Of a stretch of 64,000 bases of DNA, positions 9,493 to 16,876 are shown in pieces. A model generated the notes under the pieces. That model was not told where the DNA came from and did no database searches. It saw only the letters and a program-made list of their open reading frames with translations. The DNA lies in contig NZ_WAAT01000052.1 of NCBI RefSeq assembly GCF_008806375.1, positions 62,001-126,000 on the forward strand. Direction: 5' to 3'. The DNA comes from Pseudotamlana haliotis (GTDB lineage: Bacteria; Bacteroidota; Bacteroidia; Flavobacteriales; Flavobacteriaceae). The first letter of the stretch is position 1. Each line of letters begins with the position of its first letter. The position numbers and the translations under genes are program-made.

Positions 9493-10965
9493 TTGGGCGC
9501 ACTAAAAAATTTATTTAAACAAACTTTTATTTACGGCTTAGCCACGGTTTTACCTCGAATGTTAAGCTTTTTATTGGTACCGCTCTACACCACCAAAGGG
9601 GTGCTTGCCTCGGTGGCAGAATATGGTGAAGTCTCTGTGATTTTTTCCTACTTCGTGCTGTTTAATGTGATTCTCGCTTATGGTATGGAAACGGCCTTTT
9701 TTAGGTTTTTTAATAAGGAAGATGATAAAAATAAAGTGACCAGTACCGTGTCTATTTCGCTTATTGTGACTTCGTTCTTTTTTTTTCTTATAGTCTTCAT
9801 CTTTAAAGATTTTATTGCTGAACTTGTGGAGATAAAAGTGAAATACATCAAAATTGTTTTCTGGATTCTACTTTTAGATGCACTGGTCATTATGCCCTTC
9901 GCTTGGTTGCGAGCTAATGAACAACCCATGAAGTACGCTATTATAAAATTCTTTAATGTCTCAGTTAACATTGGTTTAAATTTATTTTTTCTTTTAGCAC
10001 TTAAAAATTTAGTTGAGAAAGGCGTTATTTTTGATAAGCTTTATATTCCTAATTTTGGTGTTAGCTATATCCTAATTGCTAACGTTATAGCTAGTGGTAT
10101 TACCCTGTTAATCATGCTGCCGTTTTATGCAAGAATTAGCTATAAGTTTGATGCTTCTTTATGGAAAACCATGATGAAATATGCTTTTCCTGTGTTGGTC
10201 GCTGGAGTTGCCTTTTCAATTAATGAAACCTTTGATCGCATTTTATTAAACCATCTTTTGCCAGCCGATGTCGCGAAAACTCAAATTGGTTTGTATTCGG
10301 CATGTTATAAAATAGCCTTGTTTATGACCTTGTTTGCAACGGCATATAGGTTAGGTATTGAACCTTTTTTCTTTAGTCATGCTAAGGCTAAAAATCCGCA
10401 AAAAAATTATGCCCTTATTTTGGAGTTTTTTGTGATTTGTGGGTCTATTATTCTATTGGGGGCTATTGTTTTTGTAGATACCTTGAAAGTGATTATAGTG
10501 AGAGGTCAAGGCTATTGGGAGGCCATGTGGATTGTACCACTTATTCTTATTGCTAATTTCTGCTTAGGAATTTATCACAATCTATCGGTTTGGTATAAAA
10601 TCACTGACCGCACGAAGTTTGGAGCCTACATATCTATTATTGGTGCCTTAATAACCCTAGCTTTAAACTTTTGGTTGATTCCAATTATTGGGTATAAGGG
10701 CTCGGCTATTGCTACATTAGCCGCTTATGCCACCATGATGTGTTTGTCGTATTATTTCGGTAGAAAATATTATCCCATTCCATATAACTTAAAGAAAATA
10801 GGGCTGTATATGGGGTCATCCATAGGACTTTCATTACTATCTTTTTATGAATTTAGAGGTGATTATGTTATTGGAGTATCTATGTTAATCGTATTTTTGG
10901 GTGTTGTATTTTATTCTGAACAAAAATTTATAAAGCAACTATTAACAAGAAAGCATGCAAATTAA
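9493..10965 (+). CDS. Polysaccharide flippase (MOP superfamily, Wzx-like)
   Basis: The product has 490 residues with about 12-14 hydrophobic segments across its length and the N-terminal pattern of Wzx/MATE-type lipid-linked oligosaccharide flippases (basic start, then [23 protein letters not shown]-like helix 1). Such proteins move undecaprenyl-linked or similar sugar precursors across the inner membrane. The start codon is a TTG, placed just after a good promoter. The gene overlaps dut by 11 nt and lies upstream of a sugar-phosphate nucleotidyltransferase, which fits envelope glycan synthesis. The substrate cannot be told. Confidence 0.82.
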   Translation: MGALKNLFKQTFIYGLATVLPRMLSFLLVPLYTTKGVLASVAEYGEVSVIFSYFVLFNVILAYGMETAFFRFFNKEDDKNKVTSTVSISLIVTSFFFFLIVFIFKDFIAELVEIKVKYIKIVFWILLLDALVIMPFAWLRANEQPMKYAIIKFFNVSVNIGLNLFFLLALKNLVEKGVIFDKLYIPNFGVSYILIANVIASGITLLIMLPFYARISYKFDASLWKTMMKYAFPVLVAGVAFSINETFDRILLNHLLPADVAKTQIGLYSACYKIALFMTLFATAYRLGIEPFFFSHAKAKNPQKNYALILEFFVICGSIILLGAIVFVDTLKVIIVRGQGYWEAMWIVPLILIANFCLGIYHNLSVWYKITDRTKFGAYISIIGALITLALNFWLIPIIGYKGSAIATLAAYATMMCLSYYFGRKYYPIPYNLKKIGLYMGSSIGLSLLSFYEFRGDYVIGVSMLIVFLGVVFYSEQKFIKQLLTRKHAN

Positions 10966-11389
10966 AATCATAAATAAATCTACGAACGATTTGCCAAATT
11001 ACGAAACTATGGCATCGGCTGGAGTGGATTTAAGAGCAAATTTATCGGAAGCTAGAGTGTTGAAGCCTTTAGAGCGAACCGTTGTAGGAACAGGATTATT
11101 TATCGAGTTACCTGTTGGTATTGAAGCACAAGTACGCCCAAGAAGCGGCCTAGCAGCCAAAAAAGGTGTTACCGTACTCAATGCACCTGGAACCATTGAT
11201 GCCGATTACCGAGGTGAAATAGGCGTGATTTTGGTAAATCTTTCGCAAGAAAATTTTACCATTCAAAATGGTGAGCGCATTGCACAATTAGTAATAGCAA
11301 AACACGAACGCGCCGAGTGGCATGAAGTCGAAGAACTCACCGAAACCGATCGAGGCGAAGGTGGCTTTGGGAGTACTGGGGTGAAATAA
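10955..11389 (+). CDS. dut: dUTP diphosphatase (dUTPase)
   Basis: The 144-residue protein has all five trimeric dUTPase motifs in order: [16 protein letters not shown], the [10 protein letters not shown] uracil-binding hairpin, GERIAQLV and the C-terminal [10 protein letters not shown] phosphate-binding arm. It hydrolyses dUTP to dUMP and pyrophosphate, limiting uracil in DNA and feeding dTMP synthesis. It overlaps the flippase end by 11 nt. A G/C-block repeat separates it from the next gene. Confidence 0.97.
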   Translation: MQIKIINKSTNDLPNYETMASAGVDLRANLSEARVLKPLERTVVGTGLFIELPVGIEAQVRPRSGLAAKKGVTVLNAPGTIDADYRGEIGVILVNLSQENFTIQNGERIAQLVIAKHERAEWHEVEELTETDRGEGGFGSTGVK

Positions 11390-11491
11390 GCCCCCTAACC
11401 CCCAGAAGGGGAACTCGTACGTTACGCAAATAGGAAAAAAAAATTTAATAATATAATAGTTTCTTCCCTTTGGGGAGATTAAGAGGGGCTT
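11388..11491. repeat. Second G/C-block extragenic inverted repeat
   Basis: The left arm AAGCCCCCTAACCCCCAG with its mini-hairpin, and the right arm (CCCTTTGGGGAGATTAAGAGG region), are inverted relatives, as at 8264-8364. Like that copy it runs from the stop of one gene to the start of the next. The centre is AT-rich. It belongs to the same dispersed palindromic family. Confidence 0.7.
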
Positions 11492-12511
11492 ATGAAAATA
11501 ATAGTACCAATGGCGGGACGAGGATCACGTTTACGCCCGCACAGTTTAACCGTACCAAAACCATTAATTCCAGTTGCTGGGCAACCTATTGTTCATCGCT
11601 TGGTAAAAGATATTGCTAAAGTATTGAAAGAACCTATTGAAGAGATTGCTTTTGTTTTAGGTGATGCTGCTTGGTTTGGTGATGATGTTGTAGCGAGTTT
11701 AGAAGATTTGGCTAAAAGTTTAGGCGCTAAAGCTTCTATTTACCGTCAGGATAAACCATTAGGAACCGGTCATGCCATTATGTGTGCCAAACCGTCCTTA
11801 TCTGGACCAGCAGTAATCGCATATGCCGATACGTTGATTCGTGCGCAATTTGATTTAGATCCTGAAGCCGATAGTGTGATTTGGACTAAAAAAGTAGAAA
11901 ATCCTGAAGCTTATGGTGTGGTAAAATTAAATACCAAGGAAGAAATTGTAGAACTGGTTGAAAAACCAGAAAGTTTTGTTAGTGATCAAGCTGTAATTGG
12001 TATTTATTACTTTAAAGATGTTGCTGTTTTAAAAAGTAAATTACAAGAAATACTCGATGAAAACGTTATGAACGGTGGCGAGTACCAAATTAATGATGGT
12101 ATTAAGCGTATGATGGCTGAAGGCAAGGTGTTCAAAACCGGAACTGTTGATGAGTGGATGGACTGCGGAAACAAACCGATTACCATTGAAACCAACCAAC
12201 GTATGTTGGGCTTTTTAAAGGCTGACGGTGAAGAACAACTCGTAGCCGATTCTGTGACATTAGAAAATGCAAACATTATCGAACCTTGTTTTATTGGTGA
12301 AAATGTCGTGCTTAAAAATACTACTGTGGGACCTTTTGTTTCTATTGGAAAAGATAGTGTGATTGAAAATTCAACCATTAAAAACAGTTTGATTCAAACC
12401 AACTCAAGCATCAAAAACGCCAATTTAGATCAAGCTATGATTGGAAATTATGTGAAGTATAACGGGGAATTTACGAGCATTAGTATTGGGGATTATTCGA
12501 TTTTAGAATAA
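11492..12511 (+). CDS. Sugar-phosphate nucleotidyltransferase (RmlA/GlmU-like)
   Basis: The 339-residue protein opens with the nucleotidyltransferase signature MAGRGSRLRP and the VPKPLIPVAGQPI loop (residues 7-32), which bind the NTP and sugar phosphate. The C-terminal part (about 245-339) shows hexapeptide-like repeats (ANIIEPCFIGENVVLKNTTVG) of a left-handed beta-helix. It forms NDP-sugars, often dTDP-glucose or similar, for cell-surface glycans; the true sugar is unknown. The neighbouring flippase and envelope genes support this. Confidence 0.85.
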   Translation: MKIIVPMAGRGSRLRPHSLTVPKPLIPVAGQPIVHRLVKDIAKVLKEPIEEIAFVLGDAAWFGDDVVASLEDLAKSLGAKASIYRQDKPLGTGHAIMCAKPSLSGPAVIAYADTLIRAQFDLDPEADSVIWTKKVENPEAYGVVKLNTKEEIVELVEKPESFVSDQAVIGIYYFKDVAVLKSKLQEILDENVMNGGEYQINDGIKRMMAEGKVFKTGTVDEWMDCGNKPITIETNQRMLGFLKADGEEQLVADSVTLENANIIEPCFIGENVVLKNTTVGPFVSIGKDSVIENSTIKNSLIQTNSSIKNANLDQAMIGNYVKYNGEFTSISIGDYSILE

Positions 12512-12536
12512 CATTCCTGCGAAGGCGGGAATCTCA
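12512..12536. repeat. Short extragenic palindrome (ATTCCTGCGAAGGCGGGAAT type)
   Basis: ATTCCTGCGAAGGCGGGAAT begins right after the stop codon of the nucleotidyltransferase gene. A near-identical element in the opposite orientation (AATTCCCGCTTTCGCAGGAAT) lies at the end of dprA (23278-23298). Both could act as 3'-end stem-loops. Confidence 0.6.
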
Positions 12537-12559
12537 TTAATATTAGTAGTACCTATGCA

Positions 12560-12718
12560 AGGTGTTCATCTGTGAAGTATTGCATTTCAATCAAGCATCT
12601 TGCTGCGTTAGGGATTGTAGCGGCATCCTTTTTGCCATTAGAAGCAAAAAGATATAGTCTTTCGACTGCGTTCAAGATAAACAACATGCCGACCCTTGTG
12701 GTAACGCCCATATGAAAA
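12560..12718 (+). repeat. Structured intergenic element of a type common in flavobacteria
   Basis: The stretch contains GCGTTAGGGATTGTAGCGGC, then ATCCTTTTTGC pairing with GCAAAAAGAT, and ends in CCGACCCTTGTGGTAACGCCC. I recall elements with these three blocks in the same order from intergenic regions of many flavobacterial genomes; that is memory, not a search. No ORF is present. The function is unknown. Confidence 0.5.
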
Positions 12719-12737
12719 CAGAAGTGTTGCATAAAAA

Positions 12738-14099
12738 ATGAAACAAAAAATCTACATTCTTTTTTTATTTTTCGGAATAATTTTATCTCCGATAAGCAGT
12801 CATGCGCAGGTAGATTTTAATAAAAAGCCTGACGACGATTTAGGTAATCATGAAGACGAATTTCAAGAACTGTTTTATGAGGGCTTAAAGCAGAAAGGCA
12901 TTGAGAATTACGATCGTGCGGCTGAAGCTTTTTTGAAGTGTATTGATATTGATAAATCGGTTCCGGTACTTTATTTTGAATTGGGTAAGTGCTATAACCA
13001 TCTTAAAAATTTTGGGGAGGCTGAAGATGCTTTAAAAAAAGCGGTAGATAAAGATCCGGATAACGAATGGTTTTTAGATGAGTTATATGGATATTATGCG
13101 GCACATAATGAACACAATAAAGCTATTAAAACGGTAAAACAACTGGTTAAATACCACCCGGATTATAAGGAGGATTTGGCTGGCTTATATGCAAGAACCG
13201 AAGAATATGACGATGCCTTGGAGATTTTAGACGAACTGGATGCTGAGTTTGGTACTACGATGAGCCGTGACATTATGCGTAATAGAATTTACGAAGCTAC
13301 GGGACGTAAAAAAGATCAAATAGAAAACTTAGAAGCGCGGGTTGAAAATAACCCTGAAAAGGAATCTAATTACTTGGCTTTAATTTTCCGCTACAGCGAA
13401 AACAATGAAAAGGATAAAGCCTTTGAAATTGCTAAGGAGTTACTCAAAATCAACCCGAATTCACAATTGGTTCATTTGGCTTTGTATAAATTTTATTTAG
13501 ACGATAATGAAACCGATAAAGCGGTAGAGTCTATGAAAATTGTGGTTAAAAGCAATGAAATTAAGCCCGATGCCAAAATGAAAGTCCTAACTGATTTTAT
13601 GGCCTTTGTTAAAGAACACCCAGAGTACGAAGCCGATTTATTGGAGGCTACTGCTTTGGTTAGTGATGCTAATAACAGTAAGGCAGTGATGGAACTCGGA
13701 CAGTATTATTTGACAAAGGGCGATAAAGAAAAGGCTTTAATTCATTTTGAAACAGCTTTGCAATTAGAGCCTAATAATTTTAATATGCTGCGTAATGTGA
13801 TGTTATTGTATATTGATTTAGGGCAGTATGAGCAAGCCAGAGATCTAAGCGCTCAATCCTTAGAGAATTTCCCATCACAACCCCTATTTTATCTAGTGAA
13901 TGGCGTGTCTTTAAATAAATTGAAAGCACCTAAGGAGGCTTTAGAATCGTTAGAAATGGGCTTAGATTTTATTATTGAAGACTCTAAAATGGAAGCCGAT
14001 TTTTATACTCAAATGAGTCAAGCTTATACTTTACTTAACAATACAGCCAAGGCTAAAACGTTTAGTGATAAAGCGAAACAAATACAATCCTCAAATTAA
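12738..14099 (+). CDS. Secreted TPR-repeat protein
   Basis: The 453-residue protein has a signal peptide (hydrophobic 5-22, cleavage after SSHA about residue 23) and TPR repeats through most of its length, for example AAEAFLKCIDIDKSVPVLYF at about residue 54 and ALIHFETALQLEPNNFNMLR near 337. TPR proteins act as periplasmic adaptors. The stop codon overlaps the start of the DUF4292 gene by one base (TAATG). The set TPR, DUF4292 and EnvC-like recurs in flavobacteria, which suggests a shared envelope role. The partner is unknown. Confidence 0.75.
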   Translation: MKQKIYILFLFFGIILSPISSHAQVDFNKKPDDDLGNHEDEFQELFYEGLKQKGIENYDRAAEAFLKCIDIDKSVPVLYFELGKCYNHLKNFGEAEDALKKAVDKDPDNEWFLDELYGYYAAHNEHNKAIKTVKQLVKYHPDYKEDLAGLYARTEEYDDALEILDELDAEFGTTMSRDIMRNRIYEATGRKKDQIENLEARVENNPEKESNYLALIFRYSENNEKDKAFEIAKELLKINPNSQLVHLALYKFYLDDNETDKAVESMKIVVKSNEIKPDAKMKVLTDFMAFVKEHPEYEADLLEATALVSDANNSKAVMELGQYYLTKGDKEKALIHFETALQLEPNNFNMLRNVMLLYIDLGQYEQARDLSAQSLENFPSQPLFYLVNGVSLNKLKAPKEALESLEMGLDFIIEDSKMEADFYTQMSQAYTLLNNTAKAKTFSDKAKQIQSSN

Positions 14100-14866
14100 T
14101 GCGTAAACACCTCTATTTTAGTTTAAGTTTAGTCTTTTTACTGCTGTTTAATTGTAAGTCGTCCAAAACCATTAAACCTGGTGAGGCGAATTACAAATTA
14201 TCTACTAAGCAGCTGATAAAAGCGAATAAAGCGCAGGAAGCTGATTTTAGAACCCTGCAATCTAAGCTGAAAATTGGTTTTACTCAAGGCGGAAAAACAC
14301 AAGCCTACACGCTTACTTTTAGAGCGAAAAAAGATGAAGTTTTATGGATAAATGCACCTTTTTCGGTAGTTCGAGCCATGGTCACACCTGAAAAGGTGAG
14401 TTTTTATAACAAATTGGATAACACTTATTTTGATGGTGATTATGAATATTTGAGCGATTTGTTAGGTACTGAACTTGATTTTCAGAAAGTGCAAAATTTA
14501 TTGTTTGGCGAGGCTATTTTTGATTTAAATAGTGATACTTATAACGCGTCTGTAGCTGATGGTGCTTATGTGGTAAGTCCGAAGGAACAACGTGCTTTGT
14601 TTGAAATATTCTTTTTAATGAGTCCGAAGACTTTTAAAGTCACTTCACAACAAGTTTCTCAACCTTCAGAACATAGGCATTTGCAAGTCGATTATACTGC
14701 ATACCATCTGGTAGAAGCGCAAAGACTGCCAGAGCGCATTAAAGTGATTGCCGTTGAAGCTAATGAAGAAACGATTGTAGATTTAGAATTTAGAAACGTG
14801 ACGCTGAATGAAGACTTTAGGTTTCCGTTTAAAATACCTTCAGGGTTTAAAAAAATAAAACTTTAA
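14099..14866 (+). CDS. DUF4292 family lipoprotein
   Basis: The 255-residue product has a lipoprotein signal (hydrophobic 5-17, cysteine at 19 in LLFNC) and then a beta-rich body starting near residue 50 (TLQSKLKIGF) that resembles the LolA/LolB-like fold assigned to DUF4292 proteins. These are outer-membrane or periplasmic lipoproteins of unknown exact function, possibly in lipoprotein or lipid handling. It overlaps both neighbours by one base (TAATG), so the three genes are translationally coupled. Confidence 0.75.
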   Translation: MRKHLYFSLSLVFLLLFNCKSSKTIKPGEANYKLSTKQLIKANKAQEADFRTLQSKLKIGFTQGGKTQAYTLTFRAKKDEVLWINAPFSVVRAMVTPEKVSFYNKLDNTYFDGDYEYLSDLLGTELDFQKVQNLLFGEAIFDLNSDTYNASVADGAYVVSPKEQRALFEIFFLMSPKTFKVTSQQVSQPSEHRHLQVDYTAYHLVEAQRLPERIKVIAVEANEETIVDLEFRNVTLNEDFRFPFKIPSGFKKIKL

Positions 14867-16092
14867 TGCAGCGCACCACATCATATAAAACCTTTTTTTT
14901 ATGTCTAGTATTGCTTTGCAGTACACTTGGTTTTGCTCAAAGTAGTAAGCAAAAGCAGCTGGAATCGCGTCGCCAAGAATTACGTCGAGAAATTCAGAAA
15001 ATTAATGAACTTCAAAAAGAGCATAAAACAAAAGCAAAAACAGAGCTTAGCTTAATTGAAGACTTCAATTATAAGATTAATGTGCTTACTAATTTGATTA
15101 AAGTTACTAATCAGCAGGCCAACTTATTAACCCGTGAGATTAATACTAATCAAGATCATATTTCAGAATTAAGAGACGAATTAAAGCAATTGAAGGAAGC
15201 TTACGCGGCTATGATAGTGAAATCATATAAAAGTAGAAATGCTCAAAGTCGTATTATGTTTTTGTTGTCTTCAGAAGATTTTAAACAGGCCTATAAGCGT
15301 ATTCAGTATATAGAGCAGTATTCTAACTATCAAAAGAAGCAAGGCGCGCTTATTAAGTCTAAAACAGAAGAGTTACAAGAGACCAATGTGAAATTATTAA
15401 AGCAACAAGAGGATAAAAAGAAGCTTATTGCTGAGAATAGAATCACTCAAAAATCTTTAGAAAAGGAACGTCGAGATCATGAAGTTTTAATGCAGTCTAT
15501 AAGAAAGAACCTGTCAATGTATGCTACACAAATTAAGCAGAAGCAGCGTGAAGCAGATAGAATTGATAAAGAAATTGATCGTTTGATTAAAGAAGCCATA
15601 GCAAAATCTAATGCCAAGGCTGGTAAGAAATCAAGTTCTAAAACTTTTGCCTTAACGGCGGAAGAAAAGGTGTTAGCGTCTAACTTTATAGCCAATAGAG
15701 GAAAATTACCTTGGCCAGTTGAGCGCGGTGTAGTACGTTTAGGTTATGGAACTCAACGTCACCCTATTGATAATTCTTTGACGATTAAAAGTAACGGCGT
15801 ACGTATTGCCACGTCAAAAGGCGCTAAAGCACGTGCCGTTTTTGATGGTGAGGTGAGTGAGATTTTAAGAATGAAACACGTGAATCCTATTGTGATGATT
15901 CGTCATGGTAATTATTTAACCATTTATAAGAATTTATCGAAGGTTTATGTGAAAAAGGGTGATAAAGTGACTACAAAACAAGAAATAGGAGAGGTGGCTA
16001 CCAACCCAAGTAATGGCGAAACCATTTTAAGTTTCATCTTGTCTAAAGGGCGTGACACTGAAAATCCAGCACGTTGGATTTATAAGATGTAA
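14866..16092 (+). CDS. EnvC-like murein hydrolase activator with degenerate LytM domain
   Basis: The 408-residue product has a signal peptide (about 1-24), a long coiled coil (about 27-255) and a C-terminal M23/LytM domain (about 283-400). The zinc ligands expected of M23 peptidases are missing: the H-x3-D site reads SNGVRIAT, and the final HxH reads ETILSFIL. This is the same situation as in E. coli EnvC, which does not cut peptidoglycan itself but activates amidases at the division site. An amidase-activator role is therefore inferred. It overlaps the DUF4292 gene by one base. Confidence 0.85.
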   Translation: MQRTTSYKTFFLCLVLLCSTLGFAQSSKQKQLESRRQELRREIQKINELQKEHKTKAKTELSLIEDFNYKINVLTNLIKVTNQQANLLTREINTNQDHISELRDELKQLKEAYAAMIVKSYKSRNAQSRIMFLLSSEDFKQAYKRIQYIEQYSNYQKKQGALIKSKTEELQETNVKLLKQQEDKKKLIAENRITQKSLEKERRDHEVLMQSIRKNLSMYATQIKQKQREADRIDKEIDRLIKEAIAKSNAKAGKKSSSKTFALTAEEKVLASNFIANRGKLPWPVERGVVRLGYGTQRHPIDNSLTIKSNGVRIATSKGAKARAVFDGEVSEILRMKHVNPIVMIRHGNYLTIYKNLSKVYVKKGDKVTTKQEIGEVATNPSNGETILSFILSKGRDTENPARWIYKM

Positions 16093-16124
16093 TTAGTGTT
16101 ATTGGGTCAACTAAAAATTAAAAG

Positions 16125-16451
16125 ATGTTAGGATTAATTTTACTGTATTGGATCGGGAAGTATTTTAAGGAATTGGCTGAGGCTTATAATAAAAGTAAGT
16201 GGGGTTTTGCTATTTTAGGAATACTCTCTTATTACAGTGGCATTGTTTTGTTTAGTTTTATTATAGGGCTTCTGTTTGAACTTTTTTCTCCAGGGTCTAT
16301 TGAAGGTGTTAATGATACGCTTTTAGGGATATTAATGTTGCCTTTCGGGATTTTAAGCTGTTATTTACTTTATAAATTTCTAGAAAATAAATGGAAGAAA
16401 AACAAGCCGAACCCCTTCGAATCTATTGAAGAAATTGGTAGATTGGATTAA
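16125..16451 (+). CDS. Small membrane protein of unknown function
   Basis: The 108-residue protein has an N-terminal hydrophobic stretch and two clear membrane helices (about 27-50 and 64-85), followed by a charged, lysine-rich tail. I do not recognise a family. It follows the EnvC-like gene by 32 nt on the same strand and may be the last gene of that unit. Confidence 0.6.
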   Translation: MLGLILLYWIGKYFKELAEAYNKSKWGFAILGILSYYSGIVLFSFIIGLLFELFSPGSIEGVNDTLLGILMLPFGILSCYLLYKFLENKWKKNKPNPFESIEEIGRLD

Positions 16452-16876
16452 ATTTATTTATTGAAATACCATAATTTAATAGGCCTGCTTTAAAATGCCT
16501 TTATTTTATCGCACAGCTCTAATTAGTGCCGACCCAGTCTTAGTTTTATAATTTTAAGAATATTACATTCTTTTTTATTTCATTTTTTTTAAGAGTAGAT
16601 ATACTGGTTTTTATGGAGGTTACTTGACTGTGTATAGGTCTACAAGTTGAGTGTTTTCTCATTAAAAATGTTTATAGAGTATCGAATCTAGCTTGCCTTT
16701 TGTTTGGTAGATATAATCGAGATGTGTTATGAAATAAACACATCCTTGACTTGTAACATTAAACATATAATTAGTCGTTTAGGTATTATTAATTTATACT
16801 TAAGAAAAATCTCAAATAAAAAAACAGGCCTAGAAGTAAATCTAGACCTGTTTTGTTTTATAGTTATACGAAATGA
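16452..16876. other. Intergenic region between convergent genes
   Basis: This 425-nt AT-rich stretch separates the small membrane protein from the convergent arylsulfatase gene. Apart from the terminator at its right end (16821-16854) I see no ORF, promoter or repeat. Confidence 0.5.
16818..16856 (-). terminator. Intrinsic terminator of the arylsulfatase gene
   Basis: AAAACAGGCCTAGA (16821-16834) pairs with TCTAGACCTGTTTT (16841-16854) around a 6-nt loop. On the minus strand a T-run follows (AAAA on the plus strand at 16818-16824), directly after the arylsulfatase stop. Confidence 0.88.

Noticed and set aside
14866-16092. Active M23 metallopeptidase
   Set aside because: All expected zinc-binding residues are substituted.
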